Shown here piece after piece: positions 28,125 to 37,426 of a DNA stretch of 64,000 nt. The stretch's first letter is position 1; every line of letters begins with the position of its first letter. The stretch is from Pedobacter nanyangensis. GTDB taxonomy: Bacteria > Bacteroidota > Bacteroidia > Sphingobacteriales > Sphingobacteriaceae. The position numbers and the translations under genes were made by a program. The DNA lies in NCBI RefSeq assembly GCF_003313505.1, contig NZ_QMHO01000010.1, positions 108,222-172,221 on the forward strand, read 5' to 3'. Under the pieces are notes generated by a model that had not been told where the DNA came from, did no database searches, and saw nothing but the letters and a program-made list of their open reading frames with translations.

Positions 28125-29011
28125 TGAGTAAGCTCCTAGATCCTAAAACATTAATGGCCATTAAACCTTTATCCTTGGCGGCAAAAGCTACCATAGATGG
28201 CTTTATGCACGGGATCAATAAAAGCACCATTAAAGGTGCTGGCATGGAGTTTAGCCAATATAGAAGTTACCAGGCTGGTGATGATTTGCGCTCGCTAGAC
28301 TGGAAGATGTTTGCTCGTTCTGACCGTTACTACATCCGCGAATCTGAATTGGAAACCAGTATTTCGGTTCGTTTAGTTATTGATGCAAGCGCCTCTATGA
28401 ACCATAGCGACGGACACCAAACCAAGATGGATTATGCCCGTTATGCCGCAGCTTCGTTAGCCTATTTGGCCAACCTTCAAGGTGATGCAATAGGTTTGTA
28501 TGTGTTTAAAAACACGGGGCTATTTGCGATGAACACCCGTCAGGATTACCAACATTTGAGCCGTTTGTTTTATCAATTGGAGAACATTAAGCCAGCGGGA
28601 AATTTCACGCAAGCTATTCAATACAAAGAAATATTTGCGGGTCCACGCAAAAGGGAACTATTGATTTTCTTCACTGATTTTTACCAACAAGATGGAGAGC
28701 TGTTCAAACTTTTGGATACTTTGTTGCCCTTGAGACATGAAATCTTAGTGTTCCACCTTCTTTCCAACAACGAGCTTGAACTTGACTTTAAAGGTTTTTC
28801 TTCTTTTGAAGATTTGGAAAGTGGAAAAATCATCCAAATTGACCAGAAAAAATCTAAAAGGGCCTATCAGGAAAGGATGGCCGATTTTTTACAGCGCACA
28901 CGGGCCGAAATGCTGAACAGGAATATCTATTATAGATCCCTAAACACCAACGAAGCGCTTGATCAGGCATTAAGAGATTTTTTAAACCAGAGAAATAAGC
29001 TAAACCATTGA
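28124..29011 (+). CDS. DUF58 (vWA-like) protein
   Basis: 295 aa. N-terminal GAGMEFSQYRSYQAGDDLRS and LDWKMFARSDRYYIRESELE are the DUF58 signature. The vWA-like metal site is VIDASASM (D-x-S-x-S). Acts in the cytoplasm with the MoxR ATPase. It overlaps moxR upstream by one base and the next gene by four bases. Confidence 0.93.
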   Translation: MSKLLDPKTLMAIKPLSLAAKATIDGFMHGINKSTIKGAGMEFSQYRSYQAGDDLRSLDWKMFARSDRYYIRESELETSISVRLVIDASASMNHSDGHQTKMDYARYAAASLAYLANLQGDAIGLYVFKNTGLFAMNTRQDYQHLSRLFYQLENIKPAGNFTQAIQYKEIFAGPRKRELLIFFTDFYQQDGELFKLLDTLLPLRHEILVFHLLSNNELELDFKGFSSFEDLESGKIIQIDQKKSKRAYQERMADFLQRTRAEMLNRNIYYRSLNTNEALDQALRDFLNQRNKLNH

Positions 29012-30390
29012 ACGTGAATTTGCTATCCCCTATCGGTTTATTGGCCTTAACAGCACTTCTTGTCCCTATCATTATTCACTTATGGCGAATAAAACAGGGC
29101 AAAACCTTTAAGGTAGGCAGTATCTCGCTGATGGGTGAAAGCGCCGCCTCAAATGCCAAAAGTTTTGTGATCAGCAATTGGCTGCTGTTGTTGTTACGTT
29201 GTTTATTATTGGCGATATTGGCCTTTTTGCTGGCCCAACCCTTCTTAAAAGGCAAACCATTGACCAAACAAGGCGGTTGGATTTTAGTAGAACAACAAAA
29301 CCTGAAGACAACTTATCGAAACCATCGTAAAACCATCGATTCCTTATTGAATAAAGGTTTTGAGTTCCGTCATTTAGGCTTTGGTTTTAAACCACTATCC
29401 CTTAAAGACACCGCAAATGCAGCTGTGGATAGCCTCCCGCCATTGAGCCATACATCCTTGCTTAAACAAGCCAACCATCAACTTCCCAACCAATATCCCA
29501 TTTGGATTTTTGCTCCTAAAACTACCTTAGGATTTGAAGAACCCCTGCCCAAACTTCATTTGAAGATACATTGGCAAGCAGCAACATCAGATACCTTGTC
29601 AGCCTATGCTAAAACTTTCTTAAATCTGAACTTAAAAGCTCAGGCAAATGGCAAGGCGATAATTTATCAACGAGAAAAAAACGTTTCGGCCCCAGCCATG
29701 CAGGTACTGCTGCATTCTGACAATCCTTTAGATGCAAAGTATGTAAAAGCAGCCATTAATGCCATAGGCGATTATCTTGACCAGCCCATCAACATCTCTG
29801 TCCAAAACAGTTTTAAACCTTTAGATGCTGTTTTTTGGCTGGCCAATACCGAAGTTCCAGGCAGCATTAGCAAAAACCTAAAAACTAATGCAGTATTGTT
29901 TAAATATGCGCCCGGAAAAACCATCGCCGAAAATAGTTTTATCAGCTTTGGAAATACCCCAATCGGGGATGCATCATCGGCCAGGATTTTAAAAAGAACT
30001 ACGGGCAAAGCAAGGGGGCAAATTTTATGGGAAGATGGCTTTGGCGAGGCACTTTTAACTTTACAGCAACAACAGCAAGTACATGAATATACCTTTTACA
30101 GCAGGTTTAATCCGCAATGGACCGATTTAGTATGGAAAGATCAATTTGTGGAGGTACTTTTTCCATTGCTTTATGGTCAAACCAATATAACATTTGGCTT
30201 TGAAACGCAACCCACTATAGCCCAGGTGAACGAGCAACCGTTCGCTTCGTTCGAAAGCTCCAAAAATAACACGGTACTCATTTCGCCCAGGGTCAACTTA
30301 GACAAATATTTGTGGATCCTGGCCTTTTTAGTTTTTTTAGCAGAGCGATGGCTGACCTATCGTAAACCATCTGATTTAAAACGAGCATAA
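29008..30390 (+). CDS. BatA-like membrane protein
   Basis: 460 aa; TTG start at 29008 overlapping the previous TGA (TTGA), or GTG at 29014. The N-terminus is the BatA N-terminal helix-pair motif (LLSPIGLLALTALLVPIIIH, LWRIKQGKTFKVGSISLM), then a second strongly hydrophobic span (WLLLLLRCLLLAILAFLLAQ). A large periplasmic part with poorly conserved sequence and a C-terminal span (YLWILAFLVFLAERW) follow. No clear vWA metal site is visible. Part of the MoxR operon. Confidence 0.85.
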   Translation: MNVNLLSPIGLLALTALLVPIIIHLWRIKQGKTFKVGSISLMGESAASNAKSFVISNWLLLLLRCLLLAILAFLLAQPFLKGKPLTKQGGWILVEQQNLKTTYRNHRKTIDSLLNKGFEFRHLGFGFKPLSLKDTANAAVDSLPPLSHTSLLKQANHQLPNQYPIWIFAPKTTLGFEEPLPKLHLKIHWQAATSDTLSAYAKTFLNLNLKAQANGKAIIYQREKNVSAPAMQVLLHSDNPLDAKYVKAAINAIGDYLDQPINISVQNSFKPLDAVFWLANTEVPGSISKNLKTNAVLFKYAPGKTIAENSFISFGNTPIGDASSARILKRTTGKARGQILWEDGFGEALLTLQQQQQVHEYTFYSRFNPQWTDLVWKDQFVEVLFPLLYGQTNITFGFETQPTIAQVNEQPFASFESSKNNTVLISPRVNLDKYLWILAFLVFLAERWLTYRKPSDLKRA

Positions 30391-30391
30391 G

Positions 30392-32500
30392 ATGGGAGGC
30401 AAAACATATATATCACAACTAAAAGCCCGAAGAATGCTGCTGCTCAGCCTACAAGGTTTGGCGTTAAGCTTGGGTATCTCGTTACTAACAGGTAGTTTGG
30501 CAAAATATATTTTTGGTACCGGCAATTGGTTTTACTTCGCCATTTTTGCTTTAGTTGCGGGTGTATTTTTATGCTTTCATCCTTTGTGGAAAATCAATGA
30601 GCAGCATATTGTACGACATCTTGATTGCCATTTCCCCGAATTAGAAGAAAGTACGGGCTTAATTTTAAAACCGCAAGCAAAACTGGGTACATTGGAACAA
30701 TTGCAAGTCGGCAAAATTGAACCTTTGCTGCCTAAAAAAAACATTTTCAATGACTTGAATCTTAAAAACTGGATCAGCTATGCGTGTTTGATGGTTGGAT
30801 TAACCACCTATCTTTTCATTCCCGCGAGAACAATCCATTCCGCTACTGATCAAGAGGATGCGGTACATGCCAACATCCGTAAGGAAGAAAAGGTATTGCC
30901 GCAAATTGCCAGCTACACGGTAGAAATTACGCCGCCAGCTTACACGGGCAAGGCTAGCAGGCAACAAAATCAGCTTTACCTTAAGGCCGAGTTAGATGCC
31001 AAAGCAGTTTGGAGCATTCGTACCAATAAAGCCATCCGTAATTTTCGTGTATTTTTTAATGAAGTAGAACAAATCCGGTTAAAACCTTTGAATCAAGATT
31101 CCACCTTGTGGAATTTTTCTAGAAAGTTAGACAAACAGGGCTTTTATCAGCTGGAGCTCGATGGCAAAAAATCAGATCTCTACCAAATCGAGGTTATTCC
31201 AGATTATCCTGTAAAAATCAACATCATCCAACCAAAACCACAGCATACCATTGATATTGGTGAGCGCATGCACATCAGCATTAAGGCCCAATTGAATGAT
31301 GATTATGGCATTGCCGGAGCTTATATTTCTGCCACCATGGCCAGCGGCAAAGGCGAAAGCGTAAGTTTTACGGAAAAAAAACTGCCATTTGAAATTTCTT
31401 TTGCAAACCGTAAAAGCATTGCACTTCAAAAACCTATCGACTTGCGGAGCTTGGGAATGAAACCAGGGGACGAATTATATTTCTTCATCCAAGCGCAGGA
31501 CAATAAAGGCCAGCTCAGCCGTTCGGATGTTTACATGGTGAACATTGTGGATACCGCCGAGCTGATGAGTATGGCGGGCATGACCTCTGGCGTAAATCTG
31601 GTGCCAGAATATTTCAGGAGCCAACGCCAGATCATTTTAGATACAGAGAAACTACTGGGTGAACGATCATCCATCAGTACCGCAGATTTTAACAAGAGAA
31701 GCAACGGCTTAGCCATTGATCAAAAACTCCTGCGCTTGCGCTATGGCAAATTCTTGGGCGAAGAAAATGAAACTTCTATTGGTGGCGACCATGAAGACCA
31801 CGATGAACATGACGGCCACGACCACGGCGAAGAAAAATTTGGCGATGTACAAGCCATAATGGACCGCTATGCCCACAAGCACGATATTGCAGAAGATGCA
31901 ACCTTTTTTGAACCCGATATCAAGGCGCAGCTGAAAGCGGTACTGAATGAAATGTGGAAATCAGAGCTTCAGTTAAGAACCTACAAAGCCCAAGAAGCTC
32001 TTCCGTTTGAATACAAGGCCTTGCGCCTGCTCAAAGATTTACAACAAAAATCGAGGGCTTACGTAGCTAAAACCACGGTTAAAACCGCTGCATTAAAAAA
32101 CGAAAAACGGCTCACCGGCGACCAAGACAAGATTTTAGCACCTCGGCAAAACGCAAATCTCGAAAACAAAGACGATAGCAGGGAGGAGCTTCGTACCCTA
32201 CTGTCGTTACTCAACCTGCATCGAGATGGAAAAGCCTTTGCCACTAACGAAAAAGCCTTGCTTCAAAGTGCCCAAAGGGATTTGATCAAAGCTGCTTCTA
32301 GCCATCCAGAGAGCTATCTTGATGCACTTAAAAGCTTGCGTAGCCTAACACAAACTAAATTTCCTCGCCCTAAAGATTTGGATGTGGTAGCCAAAGCCAT
32401 TTATCAATTGATTGGCACAATACCCACAAAACCTCAACCCCAAACAGGTGGAACAGCAAAGCAACTAAGTGATCGTTATTTTAATCATTTAAAAAACTGA
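30392..32500 (+). CDS. Large membrane protein (DUF4175-like) with a His/Asp-rich segment
   Basis: 702 aa, 1 bp after the preceding stop. Three N-terminal membrane spans (about 13-35, 41-62, 122-140). A long soluble region contains Ig-like stretches (YTVEITPPAYTGKASRQQNQ) and helical C-terminal parts. Residues about 465-485 are rich in His, Asp and Glu (GGDHEDHDEHDGHDHGEE), a possible divalent metal-binding loop. The layout resembles DUF4175-type proteins; I am only moderately sure. Predicted to face the periplasm in a complex with the BatA-like protein. Confidence 0.7.
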   Translation: MGGKTYISQLKARRMLLLSLQGLALSLGISLLTGSLAKYIFGTGNWFYFAIFALVAGVFLCFHPLWKINEQHIVRHLDCHFPELEESTGLILKPQAKLGTLEQLQVGKIEPLLPKKNIFNDLNLKNWISYACLMVGLTTYLFIPARTIHSATDQEDAVHANIRKEEKVLPQIASYTVEITPPAYTGKASRQQNQLYLKAELDAKAVWSIRTNKAIRNFRVFFNEVEQIRLKPLNQDSTLWNFSRKLDKQGFYQLELDGKKSDLYQIEVIPDYPVKINIIQPKPQHTIDIGERMHISIKAQLNDDYGIAGAYISATMASGKGESVSFTEKKLPFEISFANRKSIALQKPIDLRSLGMKPGDELYFFIQAQDNKGQLSRSDVYMVNIVDTAELMSMAGMTSGVNLVPEYFRSQRQIILDTEKLLGERSSISTADFNKRSNGLAIDQKLLRLRYGKFLGEENETSIGGDHEDHDEHDGHDHGEEKFGDVQAIMDRYAHKHDIAEDATFFEPDIKAQLKAVLNEMWKSELQLRTYKAQEALPFEYKALRLLKDLQQKSRAYVAKTTVKTAALKNEKRLTGDQDKILAPRQNANLENKDDSREELRTLLSLLNLHRDGKAFATNEKALLQSAQRDLIKAASSHPESYLDALKSLRSLTQTKFPRPKDLDVVAKAIYQLIGTIPTKPQPQTGGTAKQLSDRYFNHLKN

Positions 32501-32502
32501 GC

Positions 32503-34284
32503 ATGGCAATGGAATTTAACCTATACGTATTGGCGGCTTGTTTCCTGTTGTTATGCCTGTTGGCCTACCAAGAAGTTAAAAGAGCTAACAAGCATTGGCT
32601 TATTGCCAGGTTAACGGCAACCTTATTGGCTGTAGTTACATTGGCCTTGATGGCAATTCCCATCACGGCTAACTACGAAAGCAGGCAACATAACAGCACC
32701 TTGATTTTGCTTACTCCTGGCTTTAATGCCGATAGCCTAGACCATCTCCCCCAAAAAAGGTATTTTACGGATGAGACATTGGCGCCATTATTGAAGGGCA
32801 AGGCCAACTTTATCCCTGATTTAGCCTATCATTTGGCGGCCACCCCGGCAATCAAGAAAGTAAGCGTATATGGCTATGGATTACCTGACGAGGAGCTGAA
32901 AAAACTAGAAAACATTCCATTGGAATTCCATCCTGCCGAAAAACCAAGCGGCATTATTGCATGCCATTGGAATGACCAGCTTCATGAAGGTGAAACTTTA
33001 ACGGTGCAGGGCCAGTACCACAACAGCTCTCCAAAGGCATTAAACCTTAAACTCATGGGCTTTGGACAAACGCTTGACTCTGCCCAAATCACGGCAAAAG
33101 CAACGGCTAAATTTTCCCTACAACACCCATTAAGGCAAAAAGGGCGGGCACTCTTAAAATTAGTGGCCTTACAAGGTAAAGATACTCTTAACCAGGAGCT
33201 CATCCCCATCCAAACCATAGCCAAAACATCCTTAAAAATAACCATACTAGGTTCATCGCCTGGTTTCGAATACAACTTTCTCAAAAGATGGCTGTATGAA
33301 AATAGATACCAAGTAGCGCTAAGAAATCGGATCAGCAAAGCCCAATACAGTATCGAATTCCTGAACCGAACCAGCTTTGAACTTAACCGGTTGAGCACAC
33401 AATTGTTCCAAAAAGAAGATGTATTGCTTATTGACCAACAGGAATTTGAGAACTTGAGTACTCCAGAAAAGCAAGCGGTTAAACAAGCCGTAGGCCAGGG
33501 ATTGGGCTTAATCCTGTTGGCGCAACAACCTAACAGTACTGAACCATGGATCAAAAGCTTAAACTTAGCGGCCGGTAAAAAGCAGGAAAAGATCAATCAG
33601 CTTTCCCTACAACAAACCAAATTAGCCACCTTACCTGAACAAGTTCCCTTTTTGATAGGAAATATTGCAGATCAGCAAGCACTGGTACTCGACGGGGCAT
33701 CAATAGTAGCTGTGCAAAGGCTTTATGGCAAAGGGAACATCGTAGCCACTACCCTACCTCAAAGCTACCAATGGAGCTTGGCTGGCCACCAGCATGACTA
33801 CGCCTTATATTGGACTACCTTACTGGAAGCAGCGGCACGAGCTAAAAACCCAACCTACTTGCTACAGGCGTTGGGCAATGCACCAGGTGCAGGGAACAGG
33901 CTAAATTTCACTTTAGCTACGCCGGCACCAACAGTTCCTTTGATTAATCATCATCAACAAAGTTTGAGTAGCAAGCAAAATATGCTGTTTGATAACCGTT
34001 GGCAGTTTCATGACTGGTCATTCCAACCAGGTTGGCAATCCCTCACCATTAATGGCCAAAAGCACTACTTTTTTGTTTTTGGCAAAGAAAATTGGCAGGC
34101 GTTAAGCGCTAATCAACGATTGGAACGTCATATTGCCCATGCCGCATTACATACACCCACCAATAATTCGCCCGAAACCAAAATTTTAACCCAAAAAATA
34201 GTTTCAAAGTGGTGGTTTTTTATCGCATTTGTGTTTGCTGCTGGTTTTCTCTGGTTTGAAAATCGTCTTTACAACAAAAATTAG
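32503..34284 (+). CDS. Membrane protein of the MoxR operon, unknown
   Basis: 593 aa. Two N-terminal membrane spans (about 7-22 and 34-54), a long soluble domain and a C-terminal span (WWFFIAFVFAAGFLWFENRL). The central part contains LKITILGSSPGFEYNFLKRW and DVLLIDQQEFENLSTPEKQA, LGLILLAQ, resembling the glutamine-amidotransferase-like part of BatA/DUF4159-type proteins. It starts 2 bp after the previous stop. No catalytic Cys-His pair is evident. Confidence 0.7.
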   Translation: MAMEFNLYVLAACFLLLCLLAYQEVKRANKHWLIARLTATLLAVVTLALMAIPITANYESRQHNSTLILLTPGFNADSLDHLPQKRYFTDETLAPLLKGKANFIPDLAYHLAATPAIKKVSVYGYGLPDEELKKLENIPLEFHPAEKPSGIIACHWNDQLHEGETLTVQGQYHNSSPKALNLKLMGFGQTLDSAQITAKATAKFSLQHPLRQKGRALLKLVALQGKDTLNQELIPIQTIAKTSLKITILGSSPGFEYNFLKRWLYENRYQVALRNRISKAQYSIEFLNRTSFELNRLSTQLFQKEDVLLIDQQEFENLSTPEKQAVKQAVGQGLGLILLAQQPNSTEPWIKSLNLAAGKKQEKINQLSLQQTKLATLPEQVPFLIGNIADQQALVLDGASIVAVQRLYGKGNIVATTLPQSYQWSLAGHQHDYALYWTTLLEAAARAKNPTYLLQALGNAPGAGNRLNFTLATPAPTVPLINHHQQSLSSKQNMLFDNRWQFHDWSFQPGWQSLTINGQKHYFFVFGKENWQALSANQRLERHIAHAALHTPTNNSPETKILTQKIVSKWWFFIAFVFAAGFLWFENRLYNKN

Positions 34285-34372
34285 CATTGAAACTAAAATG
34301 TTATACTTTGTATAGCGCAAGTGTTTGGGCATTTGACTAATTTGTGTTATTAATCACCTAAACCGAACCACT

Positions 34373-36007
34373 TTGAAAAGAAAAGATTTCCTTTATCTAT
34401 CCGGAATGGGAATGGGTGCCTTAGTACTTCCTGATTTATCTGCGTATGCAACGCCGATAGATCCCGAGCAGGCACTGGTCCGAGTAGATCTAAAAATTAA
34501 AAAAGAACTAGCCGACATAGCGCTGAATGCGGCCAAATCAAAAGGAGCCTCCTATGCCGATGTACGCATTGGCAGGTACTTGAACCAATTTGTTGCCACC
34601 CGCGAAAAAAGAGTACAGGGCGTTGCCAATACCGAATCGTACGGTGTGGGCATCCGTGTAATTGTAAATGGCTGTTGGGGGTTTGCCGCCACCAACAAAG
34701 TCACCAAAGATGGTATTGCCAAAGCTGCTGAACAAGCGGTAGCTGTAGCTAAAGCCAATGCGAAAATACAAGGAGAAGCAGTGCAACTAGCACCGCAAAA
34801 AGGCTTTGGCGAGGTAAGCTGGAAAACGCCAATTGAAATTAATGCGTTTGAAGTTCCCGTAAAAGAAAAGGTAGATTTACTACTTAACGTGAACGACATT
34901 GCCATGCAAAATGGTGCTACTTTTGTGAACTCGGCTATTTTTGCCGTAAACGAGCAAAAGTATTTCGCTTCTACCGATGGCTCCTACATTGATCAGGATG
35001 TACACCGTATTTACCCAACCTTTAACGTTACCCGTATTGACAGGGCTTCTGGACAATTCAAAACCCGTAATGCCCTTAGCTCACCAATGGGCATGGGCTA
35101 TGAGTACATGAACGCACGGCCAGAAGATAAAGTTGCAGGCATTGTTACCCGCTACAAAGGTCGCTACGATATGCTGGAGGATGTAAAATCCGCTGCTAAA
35201 GTAGCTTCTGAAAAGGTAACGGCTAAATCGGTTGAACCCGGCAAATACGATTTGGTATTGGATCCTTCTCACTTGTGGTTAACCATTCACGAATCGGTAG
35301 GCCATCCTACCGAGCTTGACCGGGTATTGGGCTATGAAGCTAACTATGCCGGCACCAGTTTCCTTACTTTGGACAAATGGCAATCTAAAAACTTCAAATT
35401 TGGCAGCAATAAAGTGAATTTATTTGCAGATAAAACACAAGTGGGTTCCTTAGGTGCCGTAGGCTATGATGACGAAGGTGTAAAATGTAAGAAATGGGAT
35501 CTGATTAAAGATGGAGTGCTGGTAAATTATCAGGCCATCAGAGATCAAGCACATATCATCGGCCTAAACGAATCGCAAGGTTGCTGTTATGCCCAAGGTT
35601 GGGACGATGTGCAGTTCCAAAGAATGCCAAATGTATCCCTACAGGCCGGCAAAGAGAAATTAAGTGTTGACGACATGATCAAAAATGTAGAGAAGGGCAT
35701 TTATATTATTGGCGATGGCAGTTTCTCGATCGACCAGCAACGCTACAATTTCCAATTTGGCGGGCAGATTTTCTATGAAATCAAGAACGGAAAAATTGTG
35801 GGTATGCTAAACGATGTAGCTTATCAGGCCAACACCCAAGAATTTTGGAACTCGTGTACCGATATCTGCGATGAAAGCGATTATCGTTTAGGAGGATCAT
35901 TTAATGATGGCAAGGGACAGCCTTCGCAAAGCAGTGCCGTTTCACATGGCAGCGCCACCACCCGTTTTAATGGAGTTAACGTAATTAATACAGCAAGAAA
36001 AATATAA
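34373..36007 (+). CDS. TldD-family metallopeptidase-like protein with Tat-like signal (copy 1)
   Basis: 544 aa; TTG start at 34373 (MKRKDFLYLSGMGMGALVLP). The N-terminus looks like a Tat signal with KRK instead of RR. The TldD core follows: GASYADVRIGRYLNQFVATR, LTIHESVGHPTELDRVLGYE (the HExxxH zinc motif), GSLGAVGYDDEGVKCKKWDL, QRMPNVSLQAG and RYNFQFGGQIFYEIK. Classical E. coli TldD/TldE (PmbA) is a cytoplasmic heterodimer that degrades unfolded peptides; an export signal here would be unusual. It lies 88 bp after the MoxR-operon membrane protein and 1 bp before the tldE-like gene. Confidence 0.9.
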   Translation: MKRKDFLYLSGMGMGALVLPDLSAYATPIDPEQALVRVDLKIKKELADIALNAAKSKGASYADVRIGRYLNQFVATREKRVQGVANTESYGVGIRVIVNGCWGFAATNKVTKDGIAKAAEQAVAVAKANAKIQGEAVQLAPQKGFGEVSWKTPIEINAFEVPVKEKVDLLLNVNDIAMQNGATFVNSAIFAVNEQKYFASTDGSYIDQDVHRIYPTFNVTRIDRASGQFKTRNALSSPMGMGYEYMNARPEDKVAGIVTRYKGRYDMLEDVKSAAKVASEKVTAKSVEPGKYDLVLDPSHLWLTIHESVGHPTELDRVLGYEANYAGTSFLTLDKWQSKNFKFGSNKVNLFADKTQVGSLGAVGYDDEGVKCKKWDLIKDGVLVNYQAIRDQAHIIGLNESQGCCYAQGWDDVQFQRMPNVSLQAGKEKLSVDDMIKNVEKGIYIIGDGSFSIDQQRYNFQFGGQIFYEIKNGKIVGMLNDVAYQANTQEFWNSCTDICDESDYRLGGSFNDGKGQPSQSSAVSHGSATTRFNGVNVINTARKI

Positions 36008-36008
36008 T

Positions 36009-37325
36009 ATGGCCATATTAAGTAAAGAAGAAGCACAAGCAATTTTAAAAAAGGTATTGAGCTATGCCAAGGCCGATGCTTGTGAAGTGAGTTTAAATGG
36101 CTCTGATGGCGGCAATATCCGCTATGCCAGAAATGCCGTTTCTACCGCAGGACAAATAGATGTGATGAGTTTGGGCGTAAGTGCCACTTTTGGTAAAAAA
36201 ACAGGTACCGCCACCATTAACGAATTTGACGATGCCTCGCTACAAAAAGTAGTGAAAAGAGCCGAAGAACTAGCCATGCTAGCTCCTGAAAATCCAGAAT
36301 ATATGCCGCCTTTGGGCCCGCAAACCTTTGCCGAATCCCTAACCTACAATGCCAATACCGCAGCCATGACACCTGAAACCAGGGCCGACATGGTAGCCAA
36401 AAGCCTTGGTGTATCCAAAGCTGGAGGTTTAGAAGCTGCTGGTTTCTTGGAGAATAGCACCCGTTTCAGCTCCATTATGAACTCCAAAGGTTTGTTTGCC
36501 TACAATAAAAGCACTAACGTGTCTTTTTCGGTAACCATGCGTAACAAACAAGGCACAGGCTCAGGCTACGTAGACCAGGATTTTAACAACTTGAGCAAAA
36601 TGGATACGCTTGCCCTAACTAAAATTGCGGCGAGCAAAGCGAACGGATCCGCTGGTGCCAAAGCCATTGAACCTGGAAAATACACCGTAATTTTAGAACC
36701 TTTGGCAGCCAGCGATATGTTGGGCAATATGTTCAGAGGTTTTGATGCCCGCAGCGCCGATGAAGGTCGTAGCTTTATGAGCAAAAAAGGTGGTGGCACT
36801 CGCCTAGGCGAACAATTGTTCTCTGAAAATGTGAACATCTATTCGGATCCGCTTAACCCAGAAATACCAGGTTCTACCTGGAGTGGCGATGGTTTGCCCA
36901 TCACCAAAACTCAATGGGTGCAAAACGGCGTGGTAAAAAATCTATCTTATTCAAGATATTGGGCGGCTCAAAAAAATGTACAGCCCCTACCGTTTAGCCG
37001 TAGCATTGTGATGGAAGGTGGAAATCAATCTTTGGAGGATTTGATCAAGAGTACCGAAAAAGGCATTTTGGTAACCCGTTTCTGGTATATCCGCATGGTA
37101 GATCCACAAACCTTATTACTCACCGGACTTACCCGCGATGGCACTTTCTTTATCGAAAATGGAGAGATTAAGTTCCCAATCAAAAACTTCAGATTTAATG
37201 AAAGCCCGGTCATCATGTTAAATAATGTAGAAGCATTGGGCAAGCCGGTACGCACTGGCAGCGGACTTATCCCGCCAATGAAGATCAGAGACTTTACCTT
37301 CTCTTCATTGTCTGACGCCATTTAA
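36009..37325 (+). CDS. TldE/PmbA-like partner protein
   Basis: 438 aa, starting MAILSKEEAQAILKKVLSYA with no export signal. PmbA/TldE features: CEVSLNGSDGGNIRYARNAV, EPGKYTVILEPLAASDMLGN, and GEIKFPIKNFRFNESPVIML near the C-terminus. There is no HExxxH, as expected for the non-catalytic partner. It sits between two TldD copies and overlaps neither. Confidence 0.9.
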   Translation: MAILSKEEAQAILKKVLSYAKADACEVSLNGSDGGNIRYARNAVSTAGQIDVMSLGVSATFGKKTGTATINEFDDASLQKVVKRAEELAMLAPENPEYMPPLGPQTFAESLTYNANTAAMTPETRADMVAKSLGVSKAGGLEAAGFLENSTRFSSIMNSKGLFAYNKSTNVSFSVTMRNKQGTGSGYVDQDFNNLSKMDTLALTKIAASKANGSAGAKAIEPGKYTVILEPLAASDMLGNMFRGFDARSADEGRSFMSKKGGGTRLGEQLFSENVNIYSDPLNPEIPGSTWSGDGLPITKTQWVQNGVVKNLSYSRYWAAQKNVQPLPFSRSIVMEGGNQSLEDLIKSTEKGILVTRFWYIRMVDPQTLLLTGLTRDGTFFIENGEIKFPIKNFRFNESPVIMLNNVEALGKPVRTGSGLIPPMKIRDFTFSSLSDAI

Positions 37326-37335
37326 TTTTTAAAAA

Positions 37336-37401
37336 GAGGCCGTTGAATAAGAATTACACTCCTCATTTCGATAACGGTTCCTACCATATTTCAACGGCCT
37401 C
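37336..37401. repeat. 66-bp intergenic palindromic repeat
   Basis: Terminal inverted repeat GAGGCCGTTGAA (37336-37347) / TTCAACGGCCTC (37390-37401), 12 bp perfect, enclosing 42 nt. No T tail. Its size and layout resemble the repeat at 18420-18489, but the stem sequence differs. Confidence 0.65.
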
Positions 37402-37426
37402 TCCTATCAGTAAAAAAACATAAATC

